Below are positions 1 to 7,458 of a stretch of DNA of 64,000 nucleotides, in pieces. The position numbers and the translations under genes were made by a program. The notes beneath the pieces are model-generated. The model did not search any database and was not told the origin of the DNA. It worked only from the letters and a program-made list of their open reading frames with translations. The stretch is from Sphingobacteriales bacterium UTBCD1 (GTDB lineage Bacteria; Bacteroidota; Bacteroidia; Chitinophagales; Chitinophagaceae). The first letter of the stretch is position 1. The number at the start of each line of letters is the position of its first letter. Location of the stretch: assembly GCA_002066995.1 (NCBI GenBank), contig MWTC01000003.1, forward strand, positions 1 through 64,000, read 5' to 3'.

Positions 1-174
1 GAATGAAAGCAAATCACAACTTCTGTAACGTAGTAATCTTTTGTTTTAGTGTTGATATCAAATATCGCAAGAACTAAGAATGAAAGCAAATCACAACCAT
101 AATGGAATATGGCCTGGGCGGTCTGCCGTTGATATCAAATATCGCAAGAACTAAGAATGAAAGCAAATCACAAC
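1..174 (-). CRISPR. Partial CRISPR array, type II-C-like repeats
   Basis: Two complete identical 47-nt repeats lie at 51-97 and 128-174, and the last 20 nt of a third at 1-20. The two complete spacers (21-50 and 98-127) are 30 nt each. A 47-nt repeat with a 30-nt spacer, and a reverse complement starting GTTGTGATTTGCTTTC, match what is known of type II-C arrays in Bacteroidota, so I read the array on the minus strand. In that orientation each repeat carries TTTG, 20 nt, GATATTTG, which is one base from the Bacteroidota TAnnTTTG element; each repeat may drive its own crRNA. The array continues beyond position 1, and no cas gene or tracrRNA is visible here. Confidence 0.93.
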
Positions 175-407
175 AAGTAAAACAGCTATTTAATTTTAAT
201 TTTCCACAACTCTTAAACTCAAATAAAAAATTAATTTCCCTTTTAAAAGTTTTCTTTTAAGGATATATAACTGCATTCTCCCTTCTCCCTTAACATACAT
301 CAATAACTTTTCTTAACCTACATCATTGCAGGAGGGCGGACCGGGAGATAGCTTTGCAGTATCAAATGTATTTCTGCCGGCAGGCAGGCTCACTTAAAAA
401 AAGTTTT
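175..407. other. AT-rich flank of the CRISPR array, no gene seen
   Basis: This stretch separates the last repeat from the YceI gene. It is A/T-rich with pyrimidine-rich runs and ends in a short GC-rich piece around 330-390, including GCCGGCAGGCAGGC. An in-frame TTG at 354 could extend the YceI reading frame, but the added residues look neither like a signal peptide nor like the family. Nothing else recognisable was found. Confidence 0.5.
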
Positions 408-962
408 ATGGCAACAACAAAATGGACGATTGACAATGTACATTCTGAAATTCATTTTAAAGTACGGCACATGATGGTATCATGGGTAACGGGAAGCTTC
501 AGCCGGTTCAATGCAGAAGCAGTTATGGAAGATGAAGATATCAGCACGGCTACAGTCAGGCTGACGGCAGACATCAGTTCCATCAGCACTAACAATGAAC
601 AGCGAGATGCACACCTGAGAGCCGGAGACTTCTTTGATGCAGAAAATCATCCGCAACTGATTTTCGAAAGCAGGAAGCTGGAAAAAATTGACGAAGAAAA
701 TTTTAATATTCATGGCACCCTGACCATGCGGGGAGTAAGCAAAGAAATAATTTTAAAAGGTGAGTTCGGGGGCGTAGCACAGGACAGCTGGGGCAATACA
801 AGAATAGGGGTAGGCATTTCCGGGAAAATCAACCGGAAAGATTTTGGTGTCAGCTTCAGCATGGTGTCAGAAACAGGGGGCATTTTACTGGGAGAAGAAG
901 TGACAATAATTGCCCATACACAATTCATCAGGCAGGCAGTTGCCGAAAACGTTGCCGCATAA
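408..962 (+). CDS. YceI family protein
   Basis: 184-residue single-domain YceI protein, a lipocalin-like beta-barrel family that binds long isoprenoid-type lipids; its exact role is often unknown. The family opening is clear (WTIDNVHSEIHFKVRHMMVS), followed by the central segments RAGDFFDAENHP and IHGTLTMRGVSKE and the C-terminal NRKDFGVSFS. I chose the ATG at 408 because it starts just before the conserved domain; an upstream in-frame TTG adds 18 unrelated residues. There is no signal peptide, so this copy is probably cytoplasmic. It stands alone, downstream of the CRISPR array, and ends at a strong hairpin shared with the convergent gene. Confidence 0.93.
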   Translation: MATTKWTIDNVHSEIHFKVRHMMVSWVTGSFSRFNAEAVMEDEDISTATVRLTADISSISTNNEQRDAHLRAGDFFDAENHPQLIFESRKLEKIDEENFNIHGTLTMRGVSKEIILKGEFGGVAQDSWGNTRIGVGISGKINRKDFGVSFSMVSETGGILLGEEVTIIAHTQFIRQAVAENVAA

Positions 963-987
963 AAAAATATGGAAAAGCTGCCATGCA

Positions 988-1018
988 AAGAGCCGCTTTA
1001 AAACTTAAAGCGGCTCTT
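988..1018. terminator. Bidirectional hairpin terminator
   Basis: A 14-bp perfect stem (988-1001 with 1005-1018) and a 3-nt loop lie between the convergent YceI and DUF6089 genes. It has no long T-run on the plus side, so termination strength is inferred from the stem alone. Confidence 0.75.
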
Positions 1019-1046
1019 GAATGAATGCATTGTTGCACCAATTCCA

Positions 1047-1841
1047 CTACTTTTTCTTTTCTTTTCCCTTGTTCAAAGGAATGGTGAATTTAACTCCGCC
1101 GAAATAGTACATATCTTTCACTTTGGGGTTCCCTCTGGGGTAGCCGTCAATAACAGAATATGCAGCCCGATAGGCCATCTCAACTGCTTTCTGGCCTCTT
1201 TGCGAAAGAAGCGTTTCCTGGTCCACATAAGTTTTACTCACATCATCAAGATAATCGGTGAACAGGTACCGAAAGCCCAGTTCAAAACTCAGGGTAAAGT
1301 CTTCATTAATTTTGATCTTCCATCCGCCGCCAAAAGGCAAACAGACCTGGTTCAAGGAATATTCTTTACGGGAAGGATATTGAGGCAATCCTTCACCTTC
1401 AGTACTCAAAGGCCGGAGAAATACTTTTTTATGTTCGTTGTCGAACGAATAAGGGTTGAAATGAAAAAACCCGATACCCCCGAAAAGATAAGGATATGAA
1501 TAATACACCTGGGGATCGGCGAGATTCAGTTCCAGGCATGCATTAACTTCAAATATCTTGCTTTTGAAATTCAGGTTCCGTTCTTTAAGATCCCATTGGG
1601 TGTTGTACTTATCGTTGCCGGAAACGATAGCCCATGCCAGGCCGAACCGGAAGTTCAGAAAATCACCTGTATTATATTTCAGGTTGGCGCTGATGGAAGG
1701 CTGAATAGTCTGGATCGTAAAAGCTTTCTGCGTAAGATCCCCATTATAAAAAGAAACACCGGGCATGAACTCAGCTTCCCAGCCTTGTTGCCCGAAACAG
1801 GAGTTGGCTATTAATAAAAAGCCAAAAAGAAAGTGTCTCAT
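1047..1841 (-). CDS. DUF6089-like outer-membrane beta-barrel protein
   Basis: 264 residues with a Sec signal peptide (hydrophobic core FLFGFLLIANSCFG, cleavage near Gln18-Gln19). The rest alternates in the way of a small outer-membrane barrel: amphipathic strands, many aromatics, and GGIGFFHFNPYSF followed later by GFRYLFTDYLDDVS. The pattern matches the Bacteroidota DUF6089 family, structural porin-like proteins of unknown function. The C-terminus is lysine-rich (GKEKKK). It is monocistronic and convergent with the YceI gene. The barrel call is firm; the family name rests on the YLDDVS-type segment. Confidence 0.8.
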   Translation of the reverse strand: MRHFLFGFLLIANSCFGQQGWEAEFMPGVSFYNGDLTQKAFTIQTIQPSISANLKYNTGDFLNFRFGLAWAIVSGNDKYNTQWDLKERNLNFKSKIFEVNACLELNLADPQVYYSYPYLFGGIGFFHFNPYSFDNEHKKVFLRPLSTEGEGLPQYPSRKEYSLNQVCLPFGGGWKIKINEDFTLSFELGFRYLFTDYLDDVSKTYVDQETLLSQRGQKAVEMAYRAAYSVIDGYPRGNPKVKDMYYFGGVKFTIPLNKGKEKKK

Positions 1842-2058
1842 CTAAATCATTTTGTTTACAACGGTCAGATTAACCTTAACAAAACGGTATTTCATGAGGA
1901 CAAAAGGGAATGATAGGGGGTCAGAAAGTCAGGCGGTAAATATAGACCTTTTTTTTCAATTATTATTCCTTTAGCTTACAATTTCCTGCAATCATTTCCA
2001 GGCAATAAGATCAGATTCCGGGATGATGGCTGTCATGCGGTATAACCGGCCTGCCATT

Positions 2059-2066
2059 TAATTTTG
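2059..2066 (+). promoter_or_regulatory. Possible -7 element (TAATTTTG) for the OsmC gene
   Basis: TAATTTTG fits the Bacteroidota TAnnTTTG consensus and lies 16 nt before the start codon. No good TTTG partner is seen about 20 nt upstream, so support is partial. Confidence 0.4.
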
Positions 2067-2082
2067 ATCAAAACATTTTAAA

Positions 2083-2559
2083 ATGGAAGCTCACTTTTAT
2101 ACTGTGGATATCAACTGGAGCCGGGACCGAAAGGGAGTGATGTGTTCGCCTGAGTTAAGCGCTGCTACACCTGGAACAAACGGCTGCATTGAAGTCGCCA
2201 CACCGCCTCAATTTCCCAAAGGCATGCCCGGCATCTGGTCGCCGGAACATCTGTTCACTGCGGCAGTCAGCAGTTGCCTGATGACTACGTTCCTTGCTAT
2301 TGCAGAAAATTCAAAACTTGAATTTTCATCTTTCAATTGCCATTCCAAAGGAAAGCTGGAACAGGTGGAAGGAAAATTCATGATGACCGAGGTACTACTG
2401 GAACCTCATGTGGTGATTCTACATGAAAAAGACAGGGAAAGAGCAGAAAGAGTGATTCAGAAATCAGAAGCTGCCTGCCTGATCTCCAATTCTATCAGAT
2501 CCAAAGTGATTATGAATCCGCGGATCGAAGTGGCATCAGCAACTGCGGACATCAACTGA
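2083..2559 (+). CDS. OsmC family peroxiredoxin-like protein
   Basis: 158 residues of the OsmC/Ohr superfamily, which reduces organic hydroperoxides with a pair of cysteines. The two expected cysteines are present: Cys65 in AAVSSCLMTTFLAIA and Cys132 in SEAACLISNSI. The N-terminal half has the family's beta-sheet and the GIWSPEHLFTAA segment. No signal peptide, so cytoplasmic. It starts at an ATG shortly after a TAATTTTG promoter-like element and is followed by an unrelated secreted nuclease gene. Assignment to OsmC proper, Ohr or the YhfA type cannot be settled by eye. Confidence 0.93.
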   Translation: MEAHFYTVDINWSRDRKGVMCSPELSAATPGTNGCIEVATPPQFPKGMPGIWSPEHLFTAAVSSCLMTTFLAIAENSKLEFSSFNCHSKGKLEQVEGKFMMTEVLLEPHVVILHEKDRERAERVIQKSEAACLISNSIRSKVIMNPRIEVASATADIN

Positions 2560-2645
2560 CCTGTATTTCCGCAACAGATTATAATAATTACGATTTCATC
2601 TGTTGGATCTTTTCCTTGAAATTTGTAATCATTAAAGCAAGTGGT

Positions 2646-3455
2646 ATGCACAATATTTTCAACAGGAAAATAGCAAAAACTTTTTTTCTTTTCATTGGGG
2701 TTTTAATTCCTTTCTCCTGTTTTTGCTGGGGAGTGACCGGTCACAGGGTTGTTGCACAGATTGCACAGGATCACCTGACAAAGAGGGCAAAAAAAGAATT
2801 AAAAACTCTATTCGGGAGGGAAACGCTGGCGGAATGGTCTAACTGGCCGGACTTCATCAAGTCTGACACAACCAATACCTGGAAACATACTTCTAAATGG
2901 CATTATGTGGATCTGCCCGCCAACCTCAATAAAGAAGAATTCATTGCTGCGCTGAAAAGCCTGCCGGGAGAAAATCTTTATACACAGATACAGGCAATGG
3001 AAAAAGAAGTGTCTGATCATTCATTATCGCCTGATCAAAGAAGTACTGCATTGAAATTCCTGATCCATCTTGTCGGCGATCTTCATCAGCCCCTGCACGT
3101 GGGCCGGGAGGAAGACCAGGGAGGAAACAAGATCAAAGTGACCTGGTTTGATAAACCTACCAACCTGCATGCCGTATGGGATGAAATGCTGGTGAACTTC
3201 CAGCAATACAGTTATACCGAATATGCCAATATCCTGAACATTGCAAGCAAAGAGCAGGTAAGAGAATGGCAGGATTCTTCCCTGGAAGAATGGTTTTATG
3301 ATTCCTATTTGCTGGCAAATAAGATTTATGCAAGGACGCCTGACGGGTCAAAGCTGAGTTACCGCTACAACTATATTTTTATGAACGACCTGAACAACCA
3401 GTTATTAAAAGGCGGTCTCAGGCTGGCAAAAATTCTGAACGAGGTATTAAAATAA
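2646..3455 (+). CDS. S1/P1 family zinc-dependent nuclease
   Basis: Secreted S1/P1 endonuclease that cleaves single-stranded nucleic acids with a three-zinc centre. The ATG at 2646 gives a signal peptide that ends right before Trp28 (WGVTGHRVVAQIA); in this family the mature N-terminal Trp itself binds zinc. Other zinc-ligand segments are visible: WHYVDLP, HLVGDLHQPLHVG and NLHAVWDEML. About 270 residues, normal for the bacterial family. It probably recovers phosphate or nucleosides outside the inner membrane. An upstream in-frame start at 2616 would spoil the signal peptide. Confidence 0.95.
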   Translation: MHNIFNRKIAKTFFLFIGVLIPFSCFCWGVTGHRVVAQIAQDHLTKRAKKELKTLFGRETLAEWSNWPDFIKSDTTNTWKHTSKWHYVDLPANLNKEEFIAALKSLPGENLYTQIQAMEKEVSDHSLSPDQRSTALKFLIHLVGDLHQPLHVGREEDQGGNKIKVTWFDKPTNLHAVWDEMLVNFQQYSYTEYANILNIASKEQVREWQDSSLEEWFYDSYLLANKIYARTPDGSKLSYRYNYIFMNDLNNQLLKGGLRLAKILNEVLK

Positions 3456-3588
3456 TTTTTTATGCCTTTGCTTTTTCAACAGTGATATCAGGCGTTCAAT
3501 TTTAGTTTTTTGCCATTCATATTTATTGACCTGCCGCTGGCACGATTTTTTATTTGTTATCCTTACTTTTAAAATAAAATCACTTTAT

Positions 3589-4101
3589 ATGAAATCCTTA
3601 TTTTCAAAAAAATCAATCGCACTGATTACTATTCCCGCACTCCTTCTTTCATTCACTTTCCTGGCGGCAAAAACAAATTTCTCCGGTAACTGGAAACTGA
3701 ATGAAGGAAAAAGCGACTTCGGGCAAAGAGGTGCCAGGTTTGCCACCAAAGAACTGAAAGTTGATCAAAAAGACAATTCCATCAGCATTACAAAGACAAC
3801 TCCTTCATTCCAGGGCGGAGAAGACATGACCACTTCTGAAACCTATACTTTCGACGGTAAAGAAGTGGAAGGAAAAGGGTTTGGCAATTCTACAAAAAAA
3901 TCTTCTTTGAAATGGGCAGGCGATGAGCAAAGTTTCACGATCAGTTCTACAACCAGCATGGAAAGAAATGGCGAAAGCATGGAATTCCATTCAACCGAAA
4001 GCTGGAGCCTTGGCGATGGTGGTAAGACACTTACGGTCACCACCACCTCAACGTCACCACGGGGAGAAAACACAACAAAAGCAGTGTACGACAAACAATG
4101 A
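3589..4101 (+). CDS. Secreted protein of unknown function
   Basis: 170 residues from the ATG at 3589. A signal peptide (KSIALITIPALLLSFTFLAA) is followed by a mature domain opening with FSGNWKLNEGKSDFG and then repeated beta-strands rich in Ser/Thr. The FSGNWKLN-type opening is common in exported lipocalin-like Bacteroidota proteins, but I do not recognise a named family. No catalytic motif is visible. It ends at a shared bidirectional terminator opposite the gamma-glutamyltransferase gene. Confidence 0.8.
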   Translation: MKSLFSKKSIALITIPALLLSFTFLAAKTNFSGNWKLNEGKSDFGQRGARFATKELKVDQKDNSISITKTTPSFQGGEDMTTSETYTFDGKEVEGKGFGNSTKKSSLKWAGDEQSFTISSTTSMERNGESMEFHSTESWSLGDGGKTLTVTTTSTSPRGENTTKAVYDKQ

Positions 4102-4136
4102 CCTGAAAAAAAATTATTTCTCTTTTCTCAAAAAAG

Positions 4137-4171
4137 AAAATCCTCCCTGCAAACAGAGGGAGGATTTTTTT
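4137..4171. terminator. Bidirectional intrinsic terminator
   Basis: A 12-bp perfect stem (4137-4148 with 4157-4168) around TCCTCCC/GGGAGGA and an 8-nt loop. A T-run follows on the plus strand, and a T-rich run also follows on the minus strand. It serves the convergent secreted-protein and gamma-glutamyltransferase genes. Confidence 0.9.
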
Positions 4172-4188
4172 ATGCAGTATTGAACAGT

Positions 4189-6030
4189 TCACCAGCCGAT
4201 TCCGTAATCTTCTCCATGATTACTGGAACCACCCCAGAATGTTCCGTGTTTCCAGTCAAAATAAATGGCATTGAGCGGCCCCGAAGTTCGTTGTTCAAAA
4301 GTCAGTTTATATCCCATCTGTTTTAATTCTTTCCTTATCCAGTCGGGAGTGTTGCTGTTAATCAGGATGGAACCAGGCTTTGGCTTGCGGTCGCTGGTTT
4401 TTGTACCACCCAATGATAGCCAGAGCTGGTCTGTATTTACATTGGGCGCTTCCACTGCTTCCTGCACAGTCATCCCGAATTCGGTCATATTCAAAAAACA
4501 TTGTAATGAATTCTGATCCTGCGTATCACCTCCCTGAACTGCCCAGGCCAAAAAGGGTTTACCATCTTTCATTGCCAGTGACGGCGTTAAAGTTACTCTT
4601 GGACGTTTGCCCGGCGCCACTACATTGAACGGGTTATAAGATGAATCCAAAACAAAACTTTGCATGCGCTGGCTCATGCCTATGCCTGTATGGCCTGCAA
4701 TACATGCTGGTATCCAACCACCGCTTGGAGTTACTGAAACGACCCAACCATCCTTATCCGCTGCTTCGATAGAAGTGGTGCCGCGGTGCAACATGTCAAG
4801 GTAATTTTCATCAACAGGCAAATCATTAAAAGAGAAGCCTCTTTCTTTAAAATAATTTTCAAAAGGATTTCTCTTTCCTTCAAATGGATAAGGATCGCCG
4901 GGCCCCGGGTTCGGATCGTTCTTATCCGGGTCAATCAGCAGGGCTCTTTCTTTTGCATACTCTTTTGACAACAAGCCTTTCATGGGCTGGTCCTTTGAGA
5001 AATACGGATCACCATAATAAAAATCCCTGTCGGCAAATGCCAGCTGCATAGCCTGGCAAACAGTGTTAATATACCTTGAAGAATTATATCCCATACTTTT
5101 CAGGTCAAAATTCTCCAGTATGTTCAATGCCTGAAGCATCACCGGCCCCTGTGACCATTGTTGTAATTTATAAACATCAATTCCCTTGTATGTTGTTTTA
5201 AACGGCTCTTCGGTCATCACTTTCCATTGGGCAAGATCATTCATGCTGATCAATCCTCCCTGCTCTTTACACCCTCTTACAAATTCCTGTGCAATGTCGC
5301 CTTTGTAAAACCGATCGTATGCAGCATAGATAGCGTCTTTCCGGCTCTTTCCTTTTTTCAGCGCCTCCTGTTCTGCATCCACCATTTTCTGAAGTGTTGC
5401 CAGCAAATCTTTCTGTACAAATATTTCTCCTGCTTCCGGCGCTTCCCACTGTTGACCCGGGTGGGGAAGAAAAATATTTTTGGAATAAAGCCATTCTTTG
5501 ATGCGGTCTTTACTTTTTTCTATGCTTAAAGCAGTTTGTGCTTCCATAGGATAACCGGCAGCCATTTGCATTGCAGGCTCCAGCACATCTTTCAAACTCA
5601 TTGTTCCATATTCTGCCAGCATCACACATAGCCCTCCGGGAGTACCGGGAGTAACGGCTGCAAGCGGCCCATATTCCGGGGGAAAATCATATCCCTTACT
5701 TTTAAAAAAACCTGCAGTGGCTCCGGCAGGAGCAACACCCAATGCATCAATCGCAATCACTTTCCCGGTTTTTGGATTATATATCAGGGCCTGCGTCTCT
5801 CCTCCCCAACTGAGCACATCCCACATGGTGCAACCTGCGGCAAGCATCGCACAGGCAGCATCAATGGCATTGCCTCCTTTTTGAAAGATCAGGGCGCCGG
5901 CTTCCGCTGATAATGGTTTTCCTGTTATTGCCATCCAGTTTTTACCATGCAACGGAGGTTTTTGTGTTTGCTGGGCAATGAGTCTGAAATTTAATAAAGA
6001 GAAAAAAATAATTGCAAGAAAGGTTCTCAT
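4189..6030 (-). CDS. ggt: Gamma-glutamyltransferase
   Basis: 613-residue Ntn-hydrolase that transfers or hydrolyses gamma-glutamyl groups from glutathione and similar peptides in the periplasm. Signal peptide at 1-19 (ending RLIAQ). The proenzyme fold shows GGNAIDAACAMLAAG near the N-terminus and PGTPGGLCVMLAEYG further in. The autocleavage site is HRGTTSIEAAD, where Thr418 should become the catalytic N-terminus of the small subunit. Downstream segments TLTPSLAMKDGKP and AVQGGDTQDQNSLQ complete the family. This is the ywrD-like branch rather than the E. coli type. Single gene, ATG start. Confidence 0.93.
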   Translation of the reverse strand: MRTFLAIIFFSLLNFRLIAQQTQKPPLHGKNWMAITGKPLSAEAGALIFQKGGNAIDAACAMLAAGCTMWDVLSWGGETQALIYNPKTGKVIAIDALGVAPAGATAGFFKSKGYDFPPEYGPLAAVTPGTPGGLCVMLAEYGTMSLKDVLEPAMQMAAGYPMEAQTALSIEKSKDRIKEWLYSKNIFLPHPGQQWEAPEAGEIFVQKDLLATLQKMVDAEQEALKKGKSRKDAIYAAYDRFYKGDIAQEFVRGCKEQGGLISMNDLAQWKVMTEEPFKTTYKGIDVYKLQQWSQGPVMLQALNILENFDLKSMGYNSSRYINTVCQAMQLAFADRDFYYGDPYFSKDQPMKGLLSKEYAKERALLIDPDKNDPNPGPGDPYPFEGKRNPFENYFKERGFSFNDLPVDENYLDMLHRGTTSIEAADKDGWVVSVTPSGGWIPACIAGHTGIGMSQRMQSFVLDSSYNPFNVVAPGKRPRVTLTPSLAMKDGKPFLAWAVQGGDTQDQNSLQCFLNMTEFGMTVQEAVEAPNVNTDQLWLSLGGTKTSDRKPKPGSILINSNTPDWIRKELKQMGYKLTFEQRTSGPLNAIYFDWKHGTFWGGSSNHGEDYGIGW

Positions 6031-6257
6031 AATAATCAGTTTGGCATCTAAAGTTAATCTGAAAGATCAAGACTCAATACATAGAGAAAGAATCTGCAAT
6101 ACGAGGATGTAAAACGGAAAGTGCAGACGAAAGGCAGAGTACATTATGAAAGGGAACAGGCCATTCCGAAAATAATTTTCCCCGGATCTTCCTTAGTTTT
6201 TTAATGATTGTGAGGCTCGCGGCTCCCTGTTGCAATTTTAAAAGCCCCCGGTAATGA

Positions 6258-6755
6258 TCAGTTGTTTTGCAGTAATGTTTTTGCTTCGTTGATCATGCAG
6301 GCAGTGAGATCCATCAGGAGTTGTTGCTGTTCGGGATTTAACATGATAGTGGACATCACGTTGTTGGTGCCTGAAAACTTCATGGACACCACTTTTTTTG
6401 TTGAAAGGTTTAATAACTGCGAAGGAGTTGTTTCTCCGTTTCTGAAAGTAAAATGAAAATAACCTTCGCAATTTACGGTACCGCTGTTTTTTAATGTGGT
6501 TCTTAGCTTTCCTCCTTCAAAATTGATCACTACGAGAGAATTATAATCAAAGCATTTCCCCGTATTATCCACGGTGAAAAAGAAGTCAATGTTTTTACTG
6601 TCAGCATCTATAGACAGTGTGGCAATCTGCAGATTAAAAAATCCTGTAGATAACTTGGGTACATTGGTTATCGGGTCTTTATCTTTCTGGAGTTTGCAAT
6701 CCTGGGAGAAAGCGGTAAATGAAATAAACAATACGATCAAAAACAGGAACCTCAT
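6258..6755 (-). CDS. Secreted protein of unknown function
   Basis: 165 residues with a clear signal peptide (MRFLFLIVLFISFTAFS, then QDC). The mature part is beta-rich with four cysteines (DCKLQ, GKCFDY, VNCEGY, TACMINE) that may form disulfides, plus a short helical tail. No family recognised. It follows the thioredoxin-like gene on the same strand. A TTG at 6797 overlaps that gene's stop and would extend the frame by 14 residues, but the ATG at 6755 gives the better signal peptide. Co-transcription with a thioredoxin suits a disulfide-bearing exported protein, though this is only inference. Confidence 0.72.
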   Translation of the reverse strand: MRFLFLIVLFISFTAFSQDCKLQKDKDPITNVPKLSTGFFNLQIATLSIDADSKNIDFFFTVDNTGKCFDYNSLVVINFEGGKLRTTLKNSGTVNCEGYFHFTFRNGETTPSQLLNLSTKKVVSMKFSGTNNVMSTIMLNPEQQQLLMDLTACMINEAKTLLQNN

Positions 6756-6793
6756 ACTCATAATTCTTATTTTTCGGAACAATATTTCCAGGA

Positions 6794-7336
6794 TCAATTG
6801 CCATTCATCCTGAATCGCCTGGCGATGATGGCTTCATCAGCTGCAGAAAGTTTTGAAGTTTGTTTTAATACCTGAATAAAATAAGCTACTTCCTTTTCGG
6901 TAGCAGGGCATCCTGAATTATCCCCCGGCTTACTGTTCACATTTCCATCTTCCCTGAATCTTGAATCAGCCAGCAGTTTTCCTTCCGGGTCAAAGACGAG
7001 CCAATATGGGATACCCAATCCATCGCCTCCGTATTTTTTCCGGAATTCATTGGCGCCTGGATTTTCCAGGTTCTTCTTGTCTTTTGATTCATCTACGGTA
7101 AGATGCCGGATCACGTAATTATCATTAAAAAATTTTTTACAGGATTCATCACTCATGCTGCTGTCCATGCGATGACACCAGCCGCACCACGAAGCATGAA
7201 AGATCAAAAACACATTTTTCTTCTGAGCTGACGCCTGCTGATAAGCCTCTTTCATCACGGCATCCGCAGAAGGAGGAACTGACTGAGCATGTATCATTAC
7301 AGGCAGAAGCAACAACAGCAGTGATCTTTGTATCAT
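6794..7336 (-). CDS. Exported thioredoxin-family protein (WCGWC)
   Basis: 180 residues with a signal peptide (LLLLLLPVMIHAQ) and a thioredoxin fold. The active site is FHASWCGWCHRMDSSM, a CxxC pair of the DsbD-gamma/thioredoxin_7 type, and the cis-proline segment is GIPYWLVFDPEGKLL. It is likely a periplasmic disulfide reductase or isomerase. The downstream Cys-containing secreted protein lies just after it on the same strand, suggesting a two-gene unit. Confidence 0.88.
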   Translation of the reverse strand: MIQRSLLLLLLPVMIHAQSVPPSADAVMKEAYQQASAQKKNVFLIFHASWCGWCHRMDSSMSDESCKKFFNDNYVIRHLTVDESKDKKNLENPGANEFRKKYGGDGLGIPYWLVFDPEGKLLADSRFREDGNVNSKPGDNSGCPATEKEVAYFIQVLKQTSKLSAADEAIIARRFRMNGN

Positions 7337-7430
7337 ATATCATAATTTGAAAGTAAAAATAATTAAACAACCATTACGATAACCCTCCCCGCAAAAATTT
7401 GAACTTATTTAGCATTTTATCCTTTGTCAT

Positions 7431-7438
7431 TAAATTTG
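7431..7438 (+). promoter_or_regulatory. Possible -7 element (TAAATTTG) for the GH27 gene
   Basis: A perfect TAnnTTTG match 20 nt before the ATG at 7459. No convincing TTTG about 20 nt upstream, so the promoter call is moderate. Confidence 0.42.
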
Positions 7439-7458
7439 AGATCAATTAATACACTAGT

